A DNA stretch of 64,000 nucleotides. It comes from Actinomycetota bacterium. Its GTDB lineage: Bacteria; Actinomycetota; Actinomycetes; Actinomycetales; Microbacteriaceae. Below are positions 41,924 through 49,496 of this stretch, one piece after another (position 1 is the first letter of the stretch; the number at the start of each line of letters is the position of its first letter). The translations under genes were made by a program, and so were the position numbers. The notes below the pieces were generated by a model. The model was not told the origin of the DNA. It saw only the letters and a program-made list of their open reading frames with translations, and ran no database searches. The stretch is from the NCBI GenBank assembly GCA_018268455.1, contig JAFDWM010000290.1, positions 62,001 through 126,000 of the forward strand, read 5' to 3'.

Positions 41924-42744
41924 TGCGGCAGAGACTCCTCCGCTGGGCCGCGTACCTCGCCGTCGCCGTCGTGTTCGCGATCGTCTGCGCGTATCTGTCG
42001 AACTGGCAGTTCTCCCGCAATGAGGGCAGGCAGACCCAGCTCGACCTGGTGCAGCGCAACTACGATGCCAAGCCCGTCCCGCTGTCCGACCTGCTCCCCC
42101 GTGGCTCTGCGCTGCCGGCGTCGGCCGAATGGCATCCGGTCGAACTGCACGGACGCTACGACACCGCCGGCCAGCTGCTCGTGCGCAATCGACCGCACGG
42201 CGGCACCAGCGCCTTCGAAGTGCTCGTTCCCCTGCGCCTCGACGACGGTCGCGTGTTCATCGTCGACCGCGGCTGGCTGGTGGCGGGCAATCACACCGAC
42301 GTTCCGACCTCGATCCCTGACCCGCCGTCGGGCGAGGTGACGGTGATCGCACGGGTGCGTCCGGGCGAGCCGCTCCCTCCGTCGGGGCGAGGCGCCCCCG
42401 AGGGGCAGGTGCCGAGCATCAATCTCCCCCTGATCGCCGGCGAGACCGGTGGTGCCGAGGTCGAGACGTCCGCCTATGGTCAGATGATGAGCGAGTCGCC
42501 GGCGGCGGCCACTCGGCCCGCGGCGTTCGAATCGCCGTCGGACGATCCCGGGCCGTTCCTGTCGTACGCGATCCAGTGGATCCTGTTCGCCATCATGGGC
42601 TTCATCTTCATCGGCTACGTCATCCGCACGGAGATCATCAAGCACCGGGATGAGGCCGCCGGTCGTACCCCGCGCGGGCCGCGACGCCGTCGTGACCGCG
42701 ACATGGACGACGAGGACGCGCTGCTCGACGCCGTCCAGCGCTGA
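41920..42744 (+). CDS. SURF1-family cytochrome oxidase assembly protein
   Basis: A 274-residue protein with one membrane helix near each end (about 8-27 and 213-235). The middle has the SURF1 signatures WHPVELHGRYD, LLVRNRPHGGTSAFEVLVPL and VFIVDRGWLVAG. SURF1 helps load heme A into cytochrome c oxidase. Residues 240-274 are a charged tail, RRRRDRDMDDEDALLDAV. ATG 41920 overlaps the previous stop; an ATG directly after it (41923) is the only alternative. ctaA and ctaB for heme A are in the same window. Confidence 0.93.
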   Translation: MMRQRLLRWAAYLAVAVVFAIVCAYLSNWQFSRNEGRQTQLDLVQRNYDAKPVPLSDLLPRGSALPASAEWHPVELHGRYDTAGQLLVRNRPHGGTSAFEVLVPLRLDDGRVFIVDRGWLVAGNHTDVPTSIPDPPSGEVTVIARVRPGEPLPPSGRGAPEGQVPSINLPLIAGETGGAEVETSAYGQMMSESPAAATRPAAFESPSDDPGPFLSYAIQWILFAIMGFIFIGYVIRTEIIKHRDEAAGRTPRGPRRRRDRDMDDEDALLDAVQR

Positions 42745-42767
42745 CCCGCCTCGCCGCACAATCTGGA

Positions 42768-42840
42768 CCGCGAGACTCCAACCGGGTTGCGAGACTGCGC
42801 TTCCAGGCTGCAGTCTCGGTGCGGAGATGGAGTCTCGCGG
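42768..42840. repeat. nested inverted repeat, 73 bases, between convergent genes
   Basis: Outer arms CCGCGAGACTCCA (42768-42780) and TGGAGTCTCGCGG (42828-42840) are perfect 13-base inverted copies. Inner arms CGAGACTGC (42790-42798) and GCAGTCTCG (42810-42818) are perfect 9-base copies. GCGAGACT is also repeated directly. It may end transcription from both sides, but is much longer than the other hairpins here and matches the design at 34571-34639. Confidence 0.75.
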
Positions 42841-42870
42841 GTTCAGGCGGGCCGGAAAGGGACGTACGGA

Positions 42871-44469
42871 TCAGGCGAGCTCGATGAGCTCCTGGTACTC
42901 CTTCGACCAGATGTCCTCGACGCCGTCGGGCAGGATCAGCACCCGCTCCGGGTTCAGCGACTCCACGGCGCCGGGGTCGTGCGACACCAGCACCACGGCG
43001 CCTTCATAGTGCGCGAGAGCGCCCAGGATCTCCTCACGCGAGGCCGGATCGAGGTTGTTCGTGGGCTCGTCCAGCAGCAGCATGTTCGCCGCCGAGACCA
43101 CCAGCGTCGCGAGCGACAGGCGGGTCTTCTCGCCGCCGGAGAGCACACCGGCCGGCTTGTGCACGTCCTCTCCTGTGAACAGGAAGGATCCGAGCACCTT
43201 GCGCGCCTCGGTCTCGTTGAGGTCCGGCGCCGACGACATCATGTTCTCCAGCACGGAACGGCCGACGTCGAGGTTCTCGTGCTCCTGCGCGTAGTACCCG
43301 ACCTTCAGCCCGTGGCCCGGCTCGATCTGGCCGGTGTCGGGCTGGTCGACCCCTGCGAGGATCCGCAGCAGCGTGGTCTTGCCCGCACCGTTCAATCCGA
43401 GGACGACGACCTTGGATCCGCGGTCGATGGCGAGGTCGACGTCGGTGAAGATCTCCAGCGACCCGTATGACTTCGACAGCCCGGACGCCATGAGCGGCGT
43501 CTTGCCGCAGGGTGCGGGCTTCGGGAAGCGCAGCTTGGCGACGCGGTCGACCTGGCGCACTTCTTCCAGCCCCGAGAGCAGCTTCTCCGCACGGGCCACC
43601 ATCTGGTGCGCCGCGGCGGCCTTGCTCGCCTTCGCGCCGAAGCGGGCGGCCTGCTGCTGCAGCGAGGTCGCCTTCTTCTCGGCGTTCGCACGCTCCTTCT
43701 TGCGACGGTCCTCATCGGCCACGCGCTGGCGAAGGTAGTTCTTCCAGTTCATGTTGTAGATGTCGATGCACTGGCGGTTCGCGTCGAGGTAGAACACCCG
43801 GTTCACGGTCTCGCCGACGAGCTCCACATCGTGGCTGATCACGATCAGCCCGCCCTTGTAGCCCTTGAGGAACTCGCGCAGCCACACCACGCTGTCCGCG
43901 TCGAGGTGGTTGGTCGGCTCGTCGAGGATCATCGTCTCGGCATCGGAGAACAGGATCCGCGCGAGCTCGATACGACGTCGCTGACCGCCCGACAGCGTCT
44001 TCAGCGGCTGATCCAGGATCCGATCCGGAAGTGAAAGGTTGTGCGCGATCGAGGCGGCTTCGGCCTCGGCCGCGTAGCCGCCGAGCGCCTCGAATCGCTC
44101 GGTGAGGTTGCCGAACTGACGCATCGCCTTCTCCGCGACGGCCTTGTCATCCGATCCCATGAGCTCGGACGCCTCGCGAATCCGCAGCGTGAGCGAGCCG
44201 AGACCGCGAGCATCCAGAATCCGGGTGCGGGCGAGCATCTCCGGATCCCCGGAACGCGGGTCCTGCGGCAGGTAGCCGAGCTCTCCACTGCGCTCGACCT
44301 TGCCGTCGGCCGGGATCAGGTCGCCTGCGAGCACCTTCGTCAGGGTCGTCTTGCCGGCGCCGTTGCGGCCGACGAGACCGATCTTGTCGCCGTCGGCGAC
44401 ACGGAAGGAGACGTTCTCCATGAGGAGGCGCGCTCCGACACGGATCTCGAGGTCGTGCACGGCGAGCAC
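42871..44469 (-). CDS. ABC-F family ATP-binding protein
   Basis: A 532-residue protein with two ABC ATPase domains and no membrane part. First domain: GLVGRNGAGKTTLTK, LSGGQRRRIELARIL, MILDEPTNHLD. Second: VLGLNGAGKTTLLRIL, LSGGEKTRLSLATL, LLLDEPTNNLD. The linker (about 255-325) is charged and alpha-helical, as in the P-site tRNA interaction motif. ABC-F proteins act on the ribosome; this one resembles the housekeeping actinobacterial type (Rv1473-like) rather than a resistance factor, but that is not proven. GTG 44469 is chosen because the family start follows it directly. Confidence 0.93.
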   Translation of the reverse strand: MLAVHDLEIRVGARLLMENVSFRVADGDKIGLVGRNGAGKTTLTKVLAGDLIPADGKVERSGELGYLPQDPRSGDPEMLARTRILDARGLGSLTLRIREASELMGSDDKAVAEKAMRQFGNLTERFEALGGYAAEAEAASIAHNLSLPDRILDQPLKTLSGGQRRRIELARILFSDAETMILDEPTNHLDADSVVWLREFLKGYKGGLIVISHDVELVGETVNRVFYLDANRQCIDIYNMNWKNYLRQRVADEDRRKKERANAEKKATSLQQQAARFGAKASKAAAAHQMVARAEKLLSGLEEVRQVDRVAKLRFPKPAPCGKTPLMASGLSKSYGSLEIFTDVDLAIDRGSKVVVLGLNGAGKTTLLRILAGVDQPDTGQIEPGHGLKVGYYAQEHENLDVGRSVLENMMSSAPDLNETEARKVLGSFLFTGEDVHKPAGVLSGGEKTRLSLATLVVSAANMLLLDEPTNNLDPASREEILGALAHYEGAVVLVSHDPGAVESLNPERVLILPDGVEDIWSKEYQELIELA

Positions 44470-44551
44470 AGCGGACGTCCGTTCTTCAGAAAGGGGTGAG
44501 CGGCCGGATGGCCAGCCTCCCAGTATAGGCGGAGCGCCCGAGACCCGGCGC

Positions 44552-45157
44552 TCAGCGGGCGAGACCGCGCGCGGCCAGCGCCTCCCCCACCTCATCCGCG
44601 TGGCGCATCGTGCGCACCAGCAGCGGCAGTGCCGAACGCAGGCCGAGCCGCACCCCGCGGGCATCCTGCGCGTCACGGATCGCCCGCACGAACCCGCCCA
44701 CCACGGGCACCATCGTCAGCGTCAGCGACAGCACGAGCGCCACCGCATCGGGATCGACGCCGCACCGCCGCAGCGGGCCGAGGATCCGGCCGATCACGGC
44801 CATCAGAGCGCTGGTCGACGTGGTGCGCGTGAGCAGCTCCGCCAGCAGCAGCAGCGCCACCAGCCGGCCGGTGCTGACGACCGCCGCCGGCACGTTCACG
44901 AAGAGCAGCAGCGCCGCGCCGACCAAGAGGATCAGCCAGCGCAGCCGCCACCACGCAGCGGCCAGTACGCGAAGACTCAGGCCGGCGACCACGAAGAGCA
45001 GGTTCACGGCCAGCACCACGATCAGGACGGGCACGACGGCGGTCGGCGTCGCCGGCACCATCGACAGCCCCACCGCAAGCAAGGCCAGCAGAGCGAGCTT
45101 CGCGCTCGCGGGAGCGCGATGCAGCAGACCGGATCCGGGTCGGTACAGCGAGATCAT
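44552..45157 (-). CDS. bioN: ECF transporter T component (BioN)
   Basis: A 201-residue membrane protein with four to five hydrophobic helices. The C-terminal coupling motifs are ALMAVIGRILGPLR and AQDARGVRLGLRSALPLL, where the Ala-Arg-Gly helices contact the ATPases. EcfT/BioN couples ATP hydrolysis to the S component. As the last gene after bioY and bioM it completes a BioMNY biotin importer. It starts 10 bases after bioM. Confidence 0.92.
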   Translation of the reverse strand: MISLYRPGSGLLHRAPASAKLALLALLAVGLSMVPATPTAVVPVLIVVLAVNLLFVVAGLSLRVLAAAWWRLRWLILLVGAALLLFVNVPAAVVSTGRLVALLLLAELLTRTTSTSALMAVIGRILGPLRRCGVDPDAVALVLSLTLTMVPVVGGFVRAIRDAQDARGVRLGLRSALPLLVRTMRHADEVGEALAARGLAR

Positions 45158-45167
45158 CCTGGCACCG

Positions 45168-45848
45168 TCATCCGCACAGCTGCAGGTAGTCGGCGATCAC
45201 CGCATCGGGTGCGCCCTGCGCGCGCACGCGACCTCCATCGATGAGGATCGCCTCGTCGCAGCGCCGGGCCAGGTCGAGGTCGTGCGTGACGAGCACGAGC
45301 GGGACGTCCAGCTCCTCGAGCAGGGCATCACCGATGCGCCGGCTGTTGCGCAGGTCCAGCCGCGTGGTCGGCTCGTCGGCCACGACGAGTTCCGGACGCC
45401 CGATCAGCACCGAAGCCAGGGCGAGCAGCTGCTTCTGTCCGCCGGAGAGCTCGGACGCGGGTGCGTCGCGCTCTGCAGTGAGCCCGCACAGTGCGAGCGC
45501 CGCATCGACGCGGGCCTCGCGCTCGGCTCTGGCCACGCCGCGCAGGGAGAGCGCGAGATCCTCTGCGGGCGTCGGCATGAGGATCTGCGCCTCGGGATCG
45601 GCGAACACGAATCCGACGCGGCGGCGTACCTCGCGCACGTCGCGCACCGGATCCAGCCCGCCCACGCGCACCGTGCCCGTCGTCGGGACATGCAGGCCGT
45701 TCAGCAGTCGCGCGAAGCTCGATTTGCCGGATCCGTTCGCGCCGACGACGGCTGTGCGTCGCGCGCTCAGCCGCACCGAGACGTCATCGAGGATCGTGCG
45801 ATCCTCGGTCCGCAGACTGACCGAGCGCAGCTCGATGTCAGGCGACAC
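45168..45848 (-). CDS. bioM: ECF transporter ATP-binding protein (BioM)
   Basis: A 226-residue ABC ATPase. Walker A is VGANGSGKSSFARLL, the signature is LSGGQKQLLALASVLI, Walker B is LVVADEPTTRLD, and the H-loop is LVTHDLD. There is a single ATPase gene, so the importer probably uses a BioM homodimer. GTG 45848 overlaps the bioY 3' end by 11 bases. Directly followed by bioN. Confidence 0.93.
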   Translation of the reverse strand: MSPDIELRSVSLRTEDRTILDDVSVRLSARRTAVVGANGSGKSSFARLLNGLHVPTTGTVRVGGLDPVRDVREVRRRVGFVFADPEAQILMPTPAEDLALSLRGVARAEREARVDAALALCGLTAERDAPASELSGGQKQLLALASVLIGRPELVVADEPTTRLDLRNSRRIGDALLEELDVPLVLVTHDLDLARRCDEAILIDGGRVRAQGAPDAVIADYLQLCG

Positions 45849-46407
45849 GCAACGCCGTCCGCCCGAACGCGCGCGGGTAGGCGCGCTGCAGCGCGACGCA
45901 CAGCACGGTGGCGGCGGCGGCCTTGATGAGGTCGCCGGGGAGGAAGGCCAGCGCGGACAGCGCCGTCGGCCCGAGCGGGACGCCGGTCAGCAGCGCCTGC
46001 ACGGGAATCCCGATGAGGTAGACCGCGCCGATCCCTCCGACCACGGCGGCCAGCCCCGTGCGCACCCAGGTGCGGCGACCCTGCCCTGCGATCAGCCCGA
46101 TCACGACGACGCCGAGCAACCAGCCCGCCAGATAGCCGGCGCTGGGTCCCAGGAAGACACCGAGGCCTCCTCTCCCGCCGGCCAGCACGGGGAGACCGAC
46201 CGCGGCGAGAGCCAGCACGGTCAGCACCGACAGGGGCGCGACACGGGGACCGAGGATGAGACCCGCGAGCATCACACCCAGGGTCTGTCCGGTGATCGGC
46301 ACGCCCCCGGGCAACGGGACGATCACCAGCCCCAGCGCGATGATCAGCGCGGCGAACACGGCGACGCGGGCGGCGTCGGCGCCGAGCGGGCGGGGGGATG
46401 CGGACAT
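45838..46407 (-). CDS. bioY: biotin transporter S component BioY
   Basis: A 189-residue membrane protein, the substrate-binding subunit of the biotin importer. Six helices are visible, with the family signatures VPITGQTLGVMLAGLILGPR and FLGPSAGYLAGWLLG, and FLPGDLIKAAAATVL near the end. An AGGAGG site lies 6 bases before the ATG. The 52-base gap to the divergent TetR gene holds two operators, so biotin-responsive repression is likely. Confidence 0.96.
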   Translation of the reverse strand: MSASPRPLGADAARVAVFAALIIALGLVIVPLPGGVPITGQTLGVMLAGLILGPRVAPLSVLTVLALAAVGLPVLAGGRGGLGVFLGPSAGYLAGWLLGVVVIGLIAGQGRRTWVRTGLAAVVGGIGAVYLIGIPVQALLTGVPLGPTALSALAFLPGDLIKAAAATVLCVALQRAYPRAFGRTALRVA

Positions 46408-46418
46408 GTCTGACCTCC

Positions 46419-46431
46419 TGAACACTGTTCA
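46419..46431. promoter_or_regulatory. BioQ-type operator, copy 1
   Basis: TGAACACTGTTCA, a perfect palindrome with the layout TGAAC-N3-GTTCA. It is very close to the TGAAC-N3-GTTAC site described for BioQ of Corynebacterium, and is 11 bases upstream of the bioY ATG. Confidence 0.75.
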
Positions 46432-46433
46432 CC

Positions 46434-46446
46434 TGAACGCCGTTCA
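46434..46446. promoter_or_regulatory. BioQ-type operator, copy 2
   Basis: TGAACGCCGTTCA, the second palindrome, 15 bases centre to centre from copy 1. With its flanking C and G the palindrome extends to 15 bases. It lies just before the -10 box of the regulator gene. Confidence 0.75.
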
Positions 46447-46447
46447 G

Positions 46448-46453
46448 TATACT
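46448..46453 (+). promoter_or_regulatory. TANNNT box for leaderless BioQ-like gene
   Basis: TATACT ends 6 bases before ATG 46460. Both operators lie immediately upstream, in the -35 to spacer region, a position expected to allow repression. Confidence 0.6.
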
Positions 46454-46459
46454 TGCGGC

Positions 46460-47008
46460 ATGGCACCCGGACGACACGATCGCGATTCCGTGACGGATCT
46501 CGCCCTCGACCTGCTCGACCGCGTGGGGCTCCCCGACCTCTCGATGCGTCGGCTCGCCGCCGAGCTCGAAGTGCAGCCCAGCGCCCTGTACTGGCACTTC
46601 GCCAGCAAGCAGGAACTGCTGGCCGCCGTCGCGGATCGCATTCTGTCCCGCATCCCGCAGCCGAATCCAGGCACCGACATGGCCACCGTCGCGGCAGGCA
46701 TCCGTGACGCGCTGCTCGCCTACCGCGACGGCGCCGAAGTCGTCATGTCGACCTATGCACTGCGGCTGGGGGCGCGCCGTGCGCAGGACATCCTGCAGTC
46801 CGTGATCGGCGACAGCGCGTCCGCCGATGCGCTGTTCGAGTTCATCCTGGGGCACGCCACGCTCGTGCAACAGCGCATGTACGCCCAGAGCGTCGGCGCG
46901 ACGACGGATGCCGCCCACGACCCGACCGCCGACCTCGACGAGGTGTTCCGCGCCGGGATCCGCGCGTTCGCCACCGTCGGCGCCACGAGGGACTCACTCG
47001 GGAGCTGA
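46460..47008 (+). CDS. bioQ: TetR-family repressor, probable BioQ
   Basis: A 182-residue TetR-type regulator. The HTH is at about 28-50 (LSMRRLAAELEVQPSALYWHFASKQELL), and the C-terminal part is the ligand/dimer domain. It stands divergent from bioYMN, and the gap has two palindromes of BioQ type. In Corynebacterium and Mycobacterium BioQ represses biotin genes. The assignment rests on operator plus context, not on full-length match. ATG 46460 is the first in-frame ATG after the -10 box. Confidence 0.8.
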   Translation: MAPGRHDRDSVTDLALDLLDRVGLPDLSMRRLAAELEVQPSALYWHFASKQELLAAVADRILSRIPQPNPGTDMATVAAGIRDALLAYRDGAEVVMSTYALRLGARRAQDILQSVIGDSASADALFEFILGHATLVQQRMYAQSVGATTDAAHDPTADLDEVFRAGIRAFATVGATRDSLGS

Positions 47009-47035
47009 TCTCGCACACCCCTTGCATCATCATTC

Positions 47036-47048
47036 CTAACAGTGTTAG
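47036..47048. promoter_or_regulatory. candidate TetR operator
   Basis: CTAACAGTGTTAG, a perfect 13-base palindrome of the CTAAC-N3-GTTAG kind, ends 21 bases before ATG 47070. A related AACAG...CTGTT pair (47039-47043 and 47052-47056) overlaps it. Confidence 0.6.
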
Positions 47049-47069
47049 TTAACTGTTGAGGAGGTTGAG

Positions 47070-47636
47070 ATGTCACGCAGAGCTCGAATCGACAGGGCCG
47101 CGATCGTCCAGGCCGCATTGAGCATCATCGACACGGAGGGACTCGCCGGCCTGTCGATGCGCACGCTTGCGACGCGCCTCGACGTGAAGGCCGCGTCGCT
47201 GTACAACCACGTCACCGGAAAGCGCGCATTGCAGCAGCTCATCGCCGACGAGGTCTCGACACACGTCATCAGCGCACTCACCCCCGGTCTCGGCTGGCGT
47301 GACCTGCTCGACCAGTTCGCCGGCGAGATCCGATCCGAGCTTCGCACCCACCCGGGTGCGGCGCAGGTCCTCGCCGTCACGGATGTCTCAGCCGAGGTGT
47401 ACAGCCCCGTGATCCCGATCATCGTGCACGCCTTCGCCGGCCATGGTGTCGACGATCTGGAGGTGCTGCTGACCTTCTCATCGCTCGGCGTGCTCGTCAT
47501 CGGCCTCGCCGCCGCCGAGTTCGGCGACGTGCCGGAACCAGCCGTCGCGCCACGTGAGTACTACGACCGATGGTTCGCCCTCGCGGTCGGGACCTTTCTC
47601 GACGGCGTCGCGGTTCGCCTCACCTCTGGAGAATGA
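47070..47636 (+). CDS. TetR/AcrR-family transcriptional regulator
   Basis: A 188-residue regulator. The HTH is about 24-46 (LSMRTLATRLDVKAASLYNHVTGKRAL), with a TetR_C-type ligand domain behind it. A GAGGAGG site precedes the ATG. A palindrome lies just upstream, so it is probably autoregulated. It is followed directly by a small membrane protein gene, which is the likely target. The inducer is unknown. Confidence 0.9.
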   Translation: MSRRARIDRAAIVQAALSIIDTEGLAGLSMRTLATRLDVKAASLYNHVTGKRALQQLIADEVSTHVISALTPGLGWRDLLDQFAGEIRSELRTHPGAAQVLAVTDVSAEVYSPVIPIIVHAFAGHGVDDLEVLLTFSSLGVLVIGLAAAEFGDVPEPAVAPREYYDRWFALAVGTFLDGVAVRLTSGE

Positions 47637-47638
47637 AG

Positions 47639-48109
47639 ATGCTGATAGCCGCCATCGTCCTGGTCATCCTGGCAGACCTCTATTTCGTGATCACCACCCT
47701 CGTCGACCTGCGTCCACTGAACAATGTCACCCAGGCGACGCCGAGGGAGCGCTGCATCGAGGTGCTGGTGAACGCCCCGGTCATGCTGCTCCCCGCGATC
47801 CTGCTCACGATCGCCGGCGTGCTCACGCTGCCGTGGCTCGCCTACGTCGGCAGCAGTCTCGAGTTGCTCATCTTTCTGGGCGGAGTCGCCCTGTGGTGGC
47901 TTCCCTACCTACTCGGCGTAACGGTGCCCTGGGCGACGGCAGGAACAGGCACCACCTGGGCGGAGCTGCACGCACGCACGTATGCGCACACCGTGATTGT
48001 TCTGCCTCGGATCGGTACCCGGCCTCGACCCAATCTCGAACACATGATCCTACACACCCTCGTTCTCGGCGCCGCTGTCGTGGGATTCATCGCCGCTGGT
48101 CGGTTGTGA
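47639..48109 (+). CDS. four-helix membrane protein of unknown function
   Basis: A 156-residue protein with four hydrophobic segments (about 1-20, 45-63, 66-90 and 133-153) and the soluble motifs TPRERCIEVLVNAPVM and RPRPNLEHMILH. I do not know the family. It starts 2 bases after the TetR stop with GGAG 7 bases upstream; an ATG at 47633 that overlaps the TetR stop (ATGA) is also possible. Coupling to the TetR gene suggests an induced stress or efflux-related function. The last 23 bases overlap the convergent MFS gene. Confidence 0.75.
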   Translation: MLIAAIVLVILADLYFVITTLVDLRPLNNVTQATPRERCIEVLVNAPVMLLPAILLTIAGVLTLPWLAYVGSSLELLIFLGGVALWWLPYLLGVTVPWATAGTGTTWAELHARTYAHTVIVLPRIGTRPRPNLEHMILHTLVLGAAVVGFIAAGRL

Positions 48110-49496
48110 CCCCCGGTCCGTCGCCGAGCCGGAAGCCGGGGATCGTGGCGATCAGCAGCACTGCCGCCGCCAGAGCGAACACGACAGGGAACCCGGATCC
48201 GGCGATCTGAAGGCTCACGAACAGCAGCCCGGCGATCGCGATCGTGACGGCCGACCCTGACGCGTCCGAGATCGAGAGTGCCGAGGAGTTGAACCCCTCA
48301 TCCAGCGGAGTCGAATAGGCCAGTGTCAGCACGGTGAGGCGCGGGTACAGCAGCCCCATTCCTCCCCCGGCGATCCCCCACAGCACGACCACGGCCCACG
48401 GTACCCGCCCGATCACCGCGACGCCGATCAGCCCCAGGAGCGCGACCAGCAGCAGCGTCGTACTGATGAGCACCATCCGGCGGCTGCCCAGCGCCTCGCC
48501 ATATCGCCCCTGCACCGCGGAGGCCCCCGACCAGGCCAGCGCACCCGCGGTGAGCGCGAGACCGGCGACGGTCGGGCTGAAGTCGAACCGCTCCATGAGC
48601 ATCCTCGGCACGTACGCCTCGGCGGCGAAGAAGGCACCGGCGACGAGGCCGCGCATGAGCACCACACTCGGCAGCCGGGGTGCGGCACGCAGCGCCCCGA
48701 CAGGCAGAAGCGGTCTGATGGCGAGCAGGATCACGATGAGCGCGCCGAGCGCGAGAGGCCATCCGATGGCTGGTGCGGCATCGGCGGCGAAGCCGATGGC
48801 GACCGCAGCGACCGCGACGACGACGGCGAGGAGGATCCGTATGCCCGTGCGCGCGCCGGCCGGAACCGCCTCGGTGCCCGCCTCAGCCGAGTCCCCGGGA
48901 TGCGCGTTCAGATCGATGCCCCGCAGTCGGATGGCGATGAGCGCGAATGCGATCGCGGTCAACACGGCAACACCGAGGAACGTCCATCGCCAGTGCAGAT
49001 ACTGCGCGACAGCGCCGGCGAGGAACGGACCGATCATGGACGGCACCACCCACGCGGCCGCGAATGCGGCGAAGATGCGGCCATGCAGGCGCGACGGATA
49101 GACCCGCGCCACGACCACGTACAGCGCGACGGTCTGACCGCCTGCCCCGAGTCCCTGAACGAGTCGGCCCAGGATCAGCACGTACATGTCGGTCGCGATC
49201 CCGGCGATCAGCAGCCCGACGACGAACAGCACCACCGCGGTGTACAGCGGAGCACGTGGCCCCGCGCGATCGCTCCAGGACCCCGCGCCGACCATGCCGA
49301 TGACACCGGTCGCCAGCGTCGCCGCGAACGCGACGGCGTACAGCGCCTCGCCGTGCAGGTCTGCCGAGACCAGGGGCATGACCGTCGTCACCGCCAGCGC
49401 CTCGATCGCGGCGAGGAAGATCAGCACGACGGATCCGACGGTGATGCCCAGTCGGTGGTGGTCCCAGATCGTTGCGGTGGTCGGGCGCGCGCTCAC
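48087..49496 (-). CDS. major facilitator superfamily transporter
   Basis: A 469-residue transporter with 12 or more membrane helices. The motif between helices 2 and 3 is GSWSDRAGPRAPLYTAVVLF, and helix 4 carries LGRLVQGLGAGGQTVALYVV, typical of drug/proton antiporters of the DHA group. GTG 49496 overlaps the MalY stop by 4 bases (GTGA), so the transporter is translated with the aminotransferase gene upstream. Export of an amino acid, thiol or drug is possible; sequence does not decide. Confidence 0.9.
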   Translation of the reverse strand: MSARPTTATIWDHHRLGITVGSVVLIFLAAIEALAVTTVMPLVSADLHGEALYAVAFAATLATGVIGMVGAGSWSDRAGPRAPLYTAVVLFVVGLLIAGIATDMYVLILGRLVQGLGAGGQTVALYVVVARVYPSRLHGRIFAAFAAAWVVPSMIGPFLAGAVAQYLHWRWTFLGVAVLTAIAFALIAIRLRGIDLNAHPGDSAEAGTEAVPAGARTGIRILLAVVVAVAAVAIGFAADAAPAIGWPLALGALIVILLAIRPLLPVGALRAAPRLPSVVLMRGLVAGAFFAAEAYVPRMLMERFDFSPTVAGLALTAGALAWSGASAVQGRYGEALGSRRMVLISTTLLLVALLGLIGVAVIGRVPWAVVVLWGIAGGGMGLLYPRLTVLTLAYSTPLDEGFNSSALSISDASGSAVTIAIAGLLFVSLQIAGSGFPVVFALAAAVLLIATIPGFRLGDGPGVTTDQRR

